8,561 nucleotides of DNA from Bacteroidales bacterium UBA2716 (GTDB lineage Bacteria > Bacteroidota > Bacteroidia > Bacteroidales > UBA932). Below, one piece after another: positions 1 through 6,180 of this stretch; positions within the stretch are counted from its first letter, which is position 1; the number at the start of each line of letters is the position of its first letter. A program made the translations under genes and the position numbers. The notes beneath the pieces are model-generated. The model was not told the DNA's origin. It saw only the letters and a program-made list of their open reading frames with translations, and did no database searches. Location of the stretch: positions 1 through 8,561 of the forward strand of contig DEKS01000089.1 of the NCBI GenBank assembly GCA_002354005.1, given 5' to 3'.

Positions 1-75
1 TGGAACATGGGTGCATATTTGAAGCTTGCCATATAAGTACAATAGTTTAACTCACAAATATACACAAAAAATTGC

Positions 76-83
76 TATCTTCG
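76..83 (+). promoter_or_regulatory. Probable -7 element for the DUF1963 gene
   Basis: The octamer TATCTTCG differs at one position from the Bacteroidota -7 consensus TAnnTTTG and lies 16 nt upstream of the ATG at 100. No convincing TTG -33 element is seen at the expected 19-21 nt upstream, so only the -7 part is called. It would give a leader of about ten nucleotides. The rest of 1-99 is AT-rich. The first 36 bases are open in frame 1 up to a TAA at 34-36 and could be the tail of an upstream gene, but that is too short to judge. Confidence 0.45.
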
Positions 84-99
84 CACAAACTATCGACCT

Positions 100-732
100 A
101 TGGCTATCAAGATTAACCTCCAGGAAACGGAGACAGAGCTTTTCTGCAGCTCCAAGTGGTGGGGAGACCCCGACCTTCCTGCCGATATGGAATACCCCAC
201 CATCCAGGTGACGGAGGACGGGGAAACCTTTGACTACCCCCTCACTTTCGTGTGCCAGATTGACTGCGAAGATATTGCCCCGCTGGACCCGGAAGGCAAG
301 CTGCCGCACCAGGGGATGTTCTACGTTTTTGCCGCTATTGACGAGTATCTGGACTATGACGCCCCGTACCACAACGGCCTGGGCGAATGGGCCCGCAAAA
401 TGGTGGTGGTCAAGTACACCAAAGCCATCAACATGGAGACCTTCCGCAGCGCCATCCTGGTGGACGACGAGGACCAGCCCCTCACCCAGCAGCCCCTCAA
501 AATGACCTTCGAGGCTTGTGAGGAACAGGCCGACTGCACCAAGCTCCTGGGCGTTCCCTTTTTCGAGGAAGTGGGCCGGGAGATGGAAGGCTGCCTGAAC
601 TTTCTGCAGATAGACTCCGATACCGCCGGCCTCCGCTTCTACGACGGCGGCATGCTCAACCTCCTGTACAAGGAGGCCGATTTCGCTGCCGGCAAATGGA
701 AGCTGGTTCACGCCTACATGAGCTCCTGCTAA
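100..732 (+). CDS. DUF1963 / YwqG-like family protein
   Basis: This is a 210-residue soluble protein with no signal peptide or membrane segment, so it is probably cytoplasmic. It resembles the DUF1963 (YwqG) family. The recognisable blocks are KWWGDPDLP (19-27), corresponding to the family's 'GG-P-LP' opening; YPLTFVCQID (46-55), the 'PL-F-aQid' strand; LPHQGMFYVF (68-77), the 'lp--G-lyfF' strand; LNFLQIDSD (166-174); and FYDGGMLNLLY (180-190), the closing strands. Family members are widespread small beta-rich proteins of unknown biochemical role. The length is somewhat short for the family (about 210-260) but nothing is obviously missing. ATG 100 is chosen because the promoter-like element ends only 16 nt before it and the family match begins soon after. 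It appears monocistronic and ends at a strong hairpin. The family call is moderately sure; the function is unknown. Confidence 0.75.
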   Translation: MAIKINLQETETELFCSSKWWGDPDLPADMEYPTIQVTEDGETFDYPLTFVCQIDCEDIAPLDPEGKLPHQGMFYVFAAIDEYLDYDAPYHNGLGEWARKMVVVKYTKAINMETFRSAILVDDEDQPLTQQPLKMTFEACEEQADCTKLLGVPFFEEVGREMEGCLNFLQIDSDTAGLRFYDGGMLNLLYKEADFAAGKWKLVHAYMSSC

Positions 733-774
733 ATTCCGCTGGCTGCTAAGTGGCTATTAGTCAACACTTTATGA

Positions 775-807
775 AAAATCCTCGGCGCAAAAAGAGCCGA
801 GGATTTT
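775..807. terminator. Bidirectional intrinsic terminator
   Basis: A perfect 12-bp inverted repeat (775-786 against 796-807) surrounds a 9-nt loop. The stem starts with AAAA on the left and ends with TTTT on the right, so either strand reads as a GC-rich hairpin followed by a U-tract. It lies between convergent genes, 42 nt after the DUF1963 stop and 40 nt after the aspA stop, and should serve both. The remaining parts of the 733-847 gap hold nothing else that I can recognise. Confidence 0.9.
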
Positions 808-847
808 CTGTAAGTAGCTGAGGGTCAGCAAATTGCCGACCAGTGGC

Positions 848-2260
848 TTATTTCAAAAAGTCGTGGGAGGCGGTCATGGCCTTGGGATCCAGGGCCTCGT
901 CCAGTTTTTCGCGCGTCATGAGCCCTTTTTCCAGCACAAGGTCGTACACGCTGCGGCCGGTCTCCAGGGCTTCCTTGGCCACCTTGGTGGATGCCTTGTA
1001 GCCAATGTACGGATTCAGGGCGGTGACAATGCCAATGGAGTTCTTGACCATCTTCTGGCAGTGCTCTGCATTGACGGTGATGCCTTCTACGCAGAGGGTG
1101 CGGAGGGTGTTCATTACATTGATGAGCCAGGTCTGGCTTTCCAGGATGCACTCCACAATCACGGGCTCCATCACGTTGAGCTGCAGCTGGCCGGCCTCTG
1201 CGGCAAAGCACACGGCAGTGTCGTTGCCAATCACCTTGAAGCACACCTGGTTGGTCACTTCCGGAATCACGGGGTTCACCTTGCCGGGCATGATGGAGGA
1301 GCCGGGCGCCATGGCCGGGAGGTTAATCTCGTGCAGGCCGCAGCGGGGGCCGGAAGCCATGAGGCGGAGGTCGTTACAGGTTTTGGAGAGCTTGACAGCC
1401 AGGCGCTTGAGGGCAGCGGAATAGCTTACGTATGCGCCGGTATCCGGCGTGGCCTCTACCAGGTCCGGGGCCTTTTCAAAGCGGTCTCCGGTGAACTCGC
1501 TCATCTTCTTGGTGCACAGCTCGGCAAAGCCGGGAACGGCGTTAAGGCCGGTGCCGATAGCCGTACCGCCCATGTTAATCTCTTTGAGGAGCACCGCATT
1601 GCGCTCCAGGTTGGCCAGTTCCTCCTCCAGGTTGTTGGCAAAGGCGTTGAATTCCTGGCCGGAGGTCATGGGAACGGCATCCTGCAGTTGGGTACGGCCC
1701 ATCTTGATGATGTCTTTGAACGCTTCACCCTTGGCGCGGAAGGCGGCAATCAGCTGCCGGAGCGCTTCCTCCACGTGCTTGTTCATGCGCACAAACGTGT
1801 AACGGAAGGCCGACGGATAGGCGTCGTTGGTACTTTGGGCGCAGTTCACATGGTCGTTGGGGGAGCAGAACTGGTACTCGCCCTTCTTGTGCCCCATGAG
1901 TTCCAGGGCGCGGTTGGCGATGACCTCGTTGGCGTTCATGTTGACCGACGTGCCGGCGCCGCCCTGCATCATATCTACCGGGAACTGGTCCCACAGTTTA
2001 CCGGCCACAATTTCCTTGCAGGCTGCCACAATGGCATCGGCAATTTTGGGGTCCAGCACGCCCAGCTCCGCGTTGGCGGCCGCCGCGGCCATCTTCACAT
2101 AGGCCATGGCAATGATGTACTCCGGATAGTCGCACATCCGCGTGTTGGAAATTTTATAGTTGTTAAGAGCCCGTTGGGTTTGTACGCCGTAATAAGCGTC
2201 GATGGGAACCTGAAGTTCGCCGATAAGGTCGCTCTCGACCCGGAATTTGGTTTCTGACAT
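848..2260 (-). CDS. aspA: Aspartate ammonia-lyase (aspartase)
   Basis: This 470-residue enzyme reversibly deaminates L-aspartate to fumarate and ammonia in the cytoplasm, feeding fumarate to the reductive branch used for succinate production. It is a full-length member of the aspartase/fumarase superfamily. The three conserved regions are visible: TSVNMNANE (104-112), the substrate-binding STND (143-146), GRTQLQDA (188-195) and the mobile catalytic loop GSSIMPGKVNP (320-330), with the serine base at 321/322 and Lys327. Aspartase rather than fumarase C is indicated by Gln191 where fumarases have His, and by the stretch from VIPEVTNQVCFKVIGND (331-347) through AAEAGQLQLNVMEPVI (353-368), which matches E. 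coli AspA closely as I remember it. It lies 41 nt downstream of the ZIP gene on the same strand but has its own promoter. The ATG at 2260 is the natural start. Confidence 0.95.
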   Translation of the reverse strand: MSETKFRVESDLIGELQVPIDAYYGVQTQRALNNYKISNTRMCDYPEYIIAMAYVKMAAAAANAELGVLDPKIADAIVAACKEIVAGKLWDQFPVDMMQGGAGTSVNMNANEVIANRALELMGHKKGEYQFCSPNDHVNCAQSTNDAYPSAFRYTFVRMNKHVEEALRQLIAAFRAKGEAFKDIIKMGRTQLQDAVPMTSGQEFNAFANNLEEELANLERNAVLLKEINMGGTAIGTGLNAVPGFAELCTKKMSEFTGDRFEKAPDLVEATPDTGAYVSYSAALKRLAVKLSKTCNDLRLMASGPRCGLHEINLPAMAPGSSIMPGKVNPVIPEVTNQVCFKVIGNDTAVCFAAEAGQLQLNVMEPVIVECILESQTWLINVMNTLRTLCVEGITVNAEHCQKMVKNSIGIVTALNPYIGYKASTKVAKEALETGRSVYDLVLEKGLMTREKLDEALDPKAMTASHDFLK

Positions 2261-2282
2261 AGTTTAATATGTGATAATAGCG

Positions 2283-2313
2283 CAAAGATAAGCAAATAAA
2301 ACTAGCCGAGCAA
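2283..2313 (-). promoter_or_regulatory. aspA promoter inside the ZIP gene end
   Basis: Read on the minus strand, TTG (2313-2311), a 20-nt spacer and TATCTTTG (2290-2283) match the Bacteroidota sigma-ABfr consensus at every position. The -7 element is 22 nt upstream of the aspA ATG, giving a short leader. The -33 element lies in the last codons of the ZIP transporter gene, so aspA can be transcribed separately from it. Confidence 0.8.
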
Positions 2314-3069
2314 GACATCCAGCACCATCATGAGGGCGAATCCCAGGGCAAAGCCCACGGTGCCCAGGTTGGAGTGTCCGCCCTCCGAGGCCTCCGGAAT
2401 GAGTTCCTCCACCACCACATACAGCATGGCGCCGGCCGCGAAGGCAAGCAGGTACGGCATGGCCGGCACCACTGTCGATGCCAGCAGCAGCACCAGCGCC
2501 CCGCCGATGGGCTCCACGATGCCGCTGGCCGCACCTACCCAGAAGGCCCTCCAGCGGCTGTTCCCGGCCGAGCGCAGCGGCATGGAGATGATGGCACCCT
2601 CCGGCACATTCTGGATGGCGATACCCAGCGACAGGGCCAGGGCGCCCGCCACGGACATGCCGCCGTCCGACGCCAGGGCTCCGGCCAGGACAATGCCCAC
2701 GGCCATGCCCTCCGGCAGGTTGTGGATGGTAACGGCCAGCGCCAGCTTGGCGGTTTTGCTGAGGGAACTGTGCGGGCCTTCTTCCTCTCCGGAAGCATGC
2801 AGGTGCGGGGTAATGTAGTCTATCAGCAGAAGGAACGCGAATCCTGCCAGGAGGCCCCACAGCACCGGCCACACGCTGCTCCCGGCAAGCTCCATGCCCG
2901 GCATGAGCAGCGACCATACCGACGCCGCCACCATGACGCCCGAAGCAAAGCCTAGCAGCGCCTTTTGCAGCAGGGATGGAATTTCCCGGCGCATGAAAAA
3001 GACAAAGGCACTGCCCAGCGCCGTTCCGGCGAAGGGAATGAGCAGGCCTGTGACGATGGCTCCATTCAT
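2302..3069 (-). CDS. ZIP-family metal (zinc) transporter
   Basis: This is a 255-residue inner-membrane protein with about eight hydrophobic segments, the usual size and layout of bacterial ZIP transporters such as ZupT (about 257 residues) or GufA. The metal-site motifs are HNLPEG (116-121) in the fourth helix and QNVPEG (153-158) in the fifth, followed by GIVEPIGG (183-190) and EELIPEA (221-227). A histidine/glutamate-rich loop (HLHASGEEEGPH, 89-100) lies between the third and fourth helices, the usual position of a metal-binding loop. Gln153 replacing His in the second motif fits the GufA-like branch. Uptake of Zn2+ or another divalent metal is family knowledge; the specificity cannot be read from the sequence. 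A longer overlapping minus-strand frame (2264-3073) lacks all ZIP motifs. No zinc-uptake-regulator box was recognised. aspA follows after 41 nt. Confidence 0.92.
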   Translation of the reverse strand: MNGAIVTGLLIPFAGTALGSAFVFFMRREIPSLLQKALLGFASGVMVAASVWSLLMPGMELAGSSVWPVLWGLLAGFAFLLLIDYITPHLHASGEEEGPHSSLSKTAKLALAVTIHNLPEGMAVGIVLAGALASDGGMSVAGALALSLGIAIQNVPEGAIISMPLRSAGNSRWRAFWVGAASGIVEPIGGALVLLLASTVVPAMPYLLAFAAGAMLYVVVEELIPEASEGGHSNLGTVGFALGFALMMVLDVLLG

Positions 3070-3091
3070 ACAAGCAAGCGTTTTTATGTTG

Positions 3092-3099
3092 TAAATATA
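3092..3099 (-). promoter_or_regulatory. Possible -7 element for the ZIP gene
   Basis: On the minus strand the octamer TATATTTA resembles TAnnTTTG with one mismatch, 22 nt upstream of the ATG at 3069. The expected -33 position falls in a run of T (A8 on the plus strand, 3116-3123) without a TTG, so the call is weak. It shares the 76-bp intergenic region with the divergent MATE-fusion promoter. Confidence 0.35.
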
Positions 3100-3130
3100 G
3101 ACAAATTCACGGGTTAAAAAAAATAATTCG

Positions 3131-3138
3131 TACCTTTA
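3131..3138 (+). promoter_or_regulatory. Probable -7 element for the MATE fusion gene
   Basis: TACCTTTA differs from TAnnTTTG only at the last base. It ends just 7 nt before the ATG at 3146, so the transcript would be leaderless or nearly so if transcription starts at the usual distance. No TTG is present 19-21 nt upstream; the A8 run (3116-3123) occupies part of the spacer. Confidence 0.45.
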
Positions 3139-3145
3139 CGGATTG

Positions 3146-4921
3146 ATGGAAAAGCTAAGCAACATTCCCGCCCTTAGCCGGAAGCAATTCCTGGAAACCA
3201 TGCTGGTTCTGATTAACGCAGAACTGGCCGATGCCGTTTGCGGCGTTATCGACGGTATTATCGTGGGGCATTACCTGGGAGAAGACGCCATGGCCGCCCA
3301 TGGTATCGCAACGCCCATCTTCGTGCTGCTTTCCATCTTCTCGTACATGATTACCGTGGGCTTCCAGCAGCCCTGCACGGTTTATATCGGCAGGGGAGAG
3401 CCCCAAAAGGCCAACGGACTGTTCTCCGCCACCATGTTCTATACCCTGGTTGTGGCGGTCCTTTTTTCCGTTACGGGACTGCTTTTTCCGCGTTCCTTCG
3501 CCCATATGATGGGAGCGCCGTCGACGGGCGTCATTGCAGACATGTCTACGGATTACCTGAAGGCCGTGTTCATGGGAACTCCGTTCCTGCTGATTTTCCT
3601 CTCGCTCATTCCCGTGCTCCAGATTGACGGGGAACGCAAGCTGGTGCATGCGGGCAGCGTGGTCATGGCCGTGTCGGATATTATCATCGACATATTGAAT
3701 GTCAAGGTGTTCCACGGCGGCATGTGGGGCATTGGCATGGCCACCACCATCAGCTATTTCCTGGGCATGATGGTGCTGCTCACCTATTTCCTCAAGAAGT
3801 ACCGCCTGTTCCACCTGCGCCCGCGCGATATAGCCGGCAGCCGTCCGGGGCAAATCTTCCGGATGGGACTTCCGGCCGGCGCACGGGTGGCGGCCCGTTC
3901 CGTTGCCATCATCAGCCTCAATACCCTGGTTATGGGAACGGCCGGCGCCACGGCCATGGCTGCTTTTTCCGTGCAGCACAACCTGTCCACGCTGCTGCTG
4001 TCGGTGGCTATCGGCATATCCGGGGCAACGCTCCTGCTGAGCGGCATCAGTTATGGGGAGCAGGACCGTCGCGGCCTCATGGACCTGGTGCGCATGAGCG
4101 CCTATTCCTGTATCCTTATCATGGGGCTGTTGGGCGTAGTGGTGTTCTCGCTGGCAAAGCCGCTGGTGTCCTTGTACCTGAGTCCGCTGGACGAGGCCTA
4201 TCAACTGGCGGTCCATGCCGTCCGCTGGCTGGCTGTTGCCATGCCCCTGATGGCCTGGTCCCGCTGTCTGGGCTGCTATGAGCAGGGGGTGGGACACAAC
4301 CGGACCGCCATCTGGATTTTCCTGGGAGAGGAACTCCTGTCGCTGGTTACCTGTGCGTTTATCATGGGATGGATCTGGGGCATAGAAGGGGTCTTCGCCT
4401 CCTTTGCCGTGAGCCAGATAGTGGTTATCCTGAGTGTGAACACGTATTTCTACTTCCGTCGGGACAAGCGCTACAAGGGGATGGAGGCCTATCTGGACGT
4501 ACCCGACGCCTTTGGCGTTCCGCCGGAGAACCGCCTGGTGCGCACCCTGGAGCGGCAGGAGGACGTATGGCCCCTGGCCGAGCAAGCCCAGGAGTTTTGC
4601 CTGGAGCGTGGGCTGGCGGCCGATAAAGCCTACCTGGTGAGCATGTACATAGAGGAAATGGGCAATATCATCACCATTTACGGCTTCAATGACGGCAAGC
4701 TCCATCATCTGGAAATCCGTCTGGCCCTATACATGGACCAGGCCATTCTCCGTTTCCGGGACGACTGCCGCCGCTTTGACATCACGGAGCGGGCATCCCA
4801 CTGGAAGGAGGATCCCGAGCATCCGGAAACCACGCTGGGCGTGCGCATGGTCATGAGCGGCTGCGCACTCATGCGTTACGATAACTCCCTGAGTACCAAC
4901 AACCTGATTGTGCTGATTTGA
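3146..4921 (+). CDS. MATE-family transporter fused to HATPase-like domain
   Basis: This 591-residue protein has two parts. Residues 1 to about 440 are a complete MATE-type transporter with about twelve hydrophobic helices in two six-helix halves. The first half starts with the typical 'VCGVIDGIIVGHYLGEDAMA' stretch (31-50), and the second half opens at RMGLPAGARVAARS (239-252). MATE proteins export drugs or metabolites in exchange for Na+ or H+; the substrate here is unknown. Residues about 460-591 form a cytoplasmic domain resembling the RsbW/SpoIIAB-like HATPase_c_2 fold. It has an N-box-like EEMGN (503-507, Asn507), a G1-like DDCRRFD (539-545) and a G2-like TLGVRMVMSGCALMRYDN (563-580) ending in NNLIVLI. 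An ordinary MATE protein ends near residue 450, so the tail is extra. Cys541 replaces the usual Gly of the D-x-G motif, so nucleotide binding is uncertain. ATG 3146 is preferred over the TTG at 3143. No SpoIIE phosphatase or STAS partner is nearby. Confidence 0.88.
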   Translation: MEKLSNIPALSRKQFLETMLVLINAELADAVCGVIDGIIVGHYLGEDAMAAHGIATPIFVLLSIFSYMITVGFQQPCTVYIGRGEPQKANGLFSATMFYTLVVAVLFSVTGLLFPRSFAHMMGAPSTGVIADMSTDYLKAVFMGTPFLLIFLSLIPVLQIDGERKLVHAGSVVMAVSDIIIDILNVKVFHGGMWGIGMATTISYFLGMMVLLTYFLKKYRLFHLRPRDIAGSRPGQIFRMGLPAGARVAARSVAIISLNTLVMGTAGATAMAAFSVQHNLSTLLLSVAIGISGATLLLSGISYGEQDRRGLMDLVRMSAYSCILIMGLLGVVVFSLAKPLVSLYLSPLDEAYQLAVHAVRWLAVAMPLMAWSRCLGCYEQGVGHNRTAIWIFLGEELLSLVTCAFIMGWIWGIEGVFASFAVSQIVVILSVNTYFYFRRDKRYKGMEAYLDVPDAFGVPPENRLVRTLERQEDVWPLAEQAQEFCLERGLAADKAYLVSMYIEEMGNIITIYGFNDGKLHHLEIRLALYMDQAILRFRDDCRRFDITERASHWKEDPEHPETTLGVRMVMSGCALMRYDNSLSTNNLIVLI

Positions 4922-4935
4922 GCCCGCTTCGGGCT
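4921..4935. terminator. Small hairpin between convergent stop codons
   Basis: AGCCCG (4921-4926), a 3-nt loop and CGGGCT (4930-4935) form a perfect 6-bp GC-rich hairpin. Its first base is the last base of the MATE-fusion stop codon, and its last base is the final base of the opposing gene's stop codon. Neither side has a proper U-tract, so it may be a weak bidirectional terminator or simply a 3'-end stabiliser. Confidence 0.5.
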
Positions 4936-5453
4936 TAGAAAGTATAGTACAGACCGGCCGAAAACGCCGAACCGTCAACAGAGAACCCGAAGGACTTGGT
5001 GAAAGAGTCGTAATCCAGGCGTCCCAGGGTGCCCAGGAAAGACCAGTGGTCCGTGAGCACAATCTCCATGCCCGGGCTCAGATAGGGAATAAAACGCCAG
5101 TAGGCGTCGTCCGGAAAGGTTTGCCGGGTGATTTCCACGCCGCCATCCAGATAGAACGAGACCTTTCCGATGCGGACAAAATAATACTGGATATACGGTG
5201 CCAGGCCATAGCTGATGTTGGAATTGCGGTTTTCTCCCGGATTAGGGGTGAAGCCGTAATATTCGAAAATACCATTGACACCTACGGCGATGTCATTTTT
5301 GAAGGTATAACCTACATCCGGGCGCAGGACAACCCCGCCGGATTTTTCCTTGAAATTGGCGTTGACGCTAACTCTGCCGCCAATGAACCACTGGGCCTGG
5401 GCCGGGATGGCCAGGAGCAGTAAAACTGCGACAATGAACCATTTGTGTCTCAT
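4935..5453 (-). CDS. Secreted outer-membrane beta-barrel protein
   Basis: This is a 172-residue protein with a signal peptide: MRHK, a hydrophobic core (5-16), then PAQAQ with likely cleavage after Ala20. The mature part consists of alternating hydrophobic/aromatic strands (WFIGGRVSVNANF, GVVLRPDVGYTF, DIAVGVNGIFEYYGF, SYGLAPYIQYYFV, VSFYLDGGVEIT, YLSPGMEIVLTDHWSF, FSAGLYYTF) and ends in a C-terminal Phe, the usual outer-membrane assembly signal. This pattern fits the small eight-stranded barrel families (OMP_b-brl, OmpA/OmpW-like) common in Bacteroidota; no specific function can be given. The frame extends upstream to 5501, but ATG 5453 is chosen because it places the signal peptide at the N-terminus and follows the -7 element at the proper distance. 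It is divergent from the next barrel gene, which suggests paired functions, although the two share no evident sequence similarity. Confidence 0.8.
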   Translation of the reverse strand: MRHKWFIVAVLLLLAIPAQAQWFIGGRVSVNANFKEKSGGVVLRPDVGYTFKNDIAVGVNGIFEYYGFTPNPGENRNSNISYGLAPYIQYYFVRIGKVSFYLDGGVEITRQTFPDDAYWRFIPYLSPGMEIVLTDHWSFLGTLGRLDYDSFTKSFGFSVDGSAFSAGLYYTF

Positions 5454-5461
5454 AACAGTCA

Positions 5462-5469
5462 CAAAGGTA
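5462..5469 (-). promoter_or_regulatory. -7 element for the leftward barrel gene
   Basis: On the minus strand the octamer is TACCTTTG, an exact match to TAnnTTTG, 8 nt upstream of the ATG at 5453. No TTG lies at the right distance upstream, so the promoter may be weak or activator-dependent. It lies 9 nt from the -33 element of the opposing promoter. Confidence 0.6.
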
Positions 5470-5478
5470 CAAATTCTT

Positions 5479-5509
5479 TTGATAAAATCGTCCGAAACCA
5501 CTATTTTTG
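5479..5509 (+). promoter_or_regulatory. Promoter of the rightward exported-protein operon
   Basis: TTG (5479-5481, within TTTTG), exactly 20 nt of spacer, and TATTTTTG (5502-5509) match the Bacteroidota consensus completely. The start codon at 5529 is 19 nt after the -7 element, giving a leader of about 14 nt. It is the only clear plus-strand promoter before 8561, so it probably drives the whole run of exported-protein genes. Confidence 0.85.
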
Positions 5510-5528
5510 TAGAGTTAATGCAAGAAGG

Positions 5529-6176
5529 ATGAAACGTATACTGTTAGTAGTGTGTCTTTTGGCTGCGGTATTTGTCTCCTACGCCCAGCCCGCAAGTGAT
5601 TTCAGCATGCGCCATCAAGTGCGGATCGGCTGGGGAGACGCCCTGTTCGAAACCCTCACTTTTGCCAACACCAAACCGCATATCTATCCCAATCCGCAGG
5701 CCCTGCCGGAGAATTTTTCCATACGGGAGCAGTTTAACAGCGGCTGCACGGGCCATTTCTTTGTAGACTACGGATACCGTCTCAACAAACTGGTCCGGCT
5801 GGGCGGCCAGCTGGATATAGAAGGCATCTTCTGGGAAGAGGGTAATTTTGACCGTAACCATAAACTCATCGGCACCGCAACAAAGGTGCGCAACCACAAC
5901 ATTGTGGTCATGCCCACCGTGCGCCTGGAGTACTTGCATACGGGAATAGTCACCCTGTACTCCGGTGCCGGCGCCGGCATGCTCGTTGCCTTTGACAATC
6001 TGGGCGGCTGCGAGTTTTCTCCCGCCTTCAACCTCAATTTTGTGGGCGTCCAGCTGGGCTGGGGCCACTGGTCCGGCGGTGTGGAACTGGGGGCCATGCT
6101 GGGCCTTAGCGGCGGCAACAAGATATACATGCTGGGCTCCCGCCTCCTGTCCGTTAGTCTCAATTATGCCTGGTAA
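5529..6176 (+). CDS. Secreted outer-membrane beta-barrel protein
   Basis: This is a 215-residue protein with a signal peptide (MKR, a hydrophobic core at 4-16, then SYAQ with likely cleavage around 19-20). The mature chain shows repeated amphipathic strands rich in Gly and aromatic residues: HQVRIGWGDALFE (29-41), GHFFVDYGYRL (75-85), VRLGGQLDIEGIFW (89-102), NIVVMPTVRLEYL (124-136), VTLYSGAGAGMLVAF (141-155), FNLNFVGVQLGWGHW (167-181), GGVELGAMLGLS (183-194) and LLSVSLNYAW (206-215) with an aromatic C-terminus. It therefore looks like a small outer-membrane barrel of about eight strands; its role is unknown. The frame is open upstream to 5445, but the promoter overlaps that extension and ATG 5529 begins the signal peptide. 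An AGAAGG run touches the ATG directly, too close to act as a Shine-Dalgarno site. First gene of a probable operon; the next starts 4 nt after its stop. Confidence 0.8.
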   Translation: MKRILLVVCLLAAVFVSYAQPASDFSMRHQVRIGWGDALFETLTFANTKPHIYPNPQALPENFSIREQFNSGCTGHFFVDYGYRLNKLVRLGGQLDIEGIFWEEGNFDRNHKLIGTATKVRNHNIVVMPTVRLEYLHTGIVTLYSGAGAGMLVAFDNLGGCEFSPAFNLNFVGVQLGWGHWSGGVELGAMLGLSGGNKIYMLGSRLLSVSLNYAW

Positions 6177-6180
6177 GCCT

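Noticed and set aside
1..36. Possible 3' end of an upstream gene in frame 1, ending at the TAA at 34-36
   Set aside because: Only eleven codons are visible and other frames are equally open; there is not enough to support a gene.
815..847. Imperfect inverted repeat (GTCAGC...GCCGAC) just after the aspA stop
   Set aside because: Five paired bases around a mismatch, next to a much stronger perfect terminator; no reason to give it a function.
833..2257. A 474-codon open frame on the plus strand, antisense to the whole of aspA
   Set aside because: Its translation is a low-complexity His/Gly/Val-rich mirror of aspA codons without any recognisable motif. Long antisense frames are expected when third codon positions are GC-rich, and the aspA frame has unambiguous family motifs.
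2264..3073. A longer minus-strand frame (269 codons) overlapping the ZIP gene in another frame
   Set aside because: It is Gly/Arg/Ala-rich without motifs, whereas the 2302-3069 frame carries HNLPEG, QNVPEG and the expected helices.
3155..4708. A 517-codon open frame on the minus strand, antisense to the MATE fusion
   Set aside because: Composition is His/Gln/Gly-rich with no fold or motif; it is a codon-bias shadow of a clear membrane protein.
5518..5532. A four-codon mini-ORF (ATG at 5518) overlapping the start of the rightward barrel gene
   Set aside because: It is so short that it is likely chance; ATG 5529 begins a proper signal peptide. No attenuator structure was found around it.
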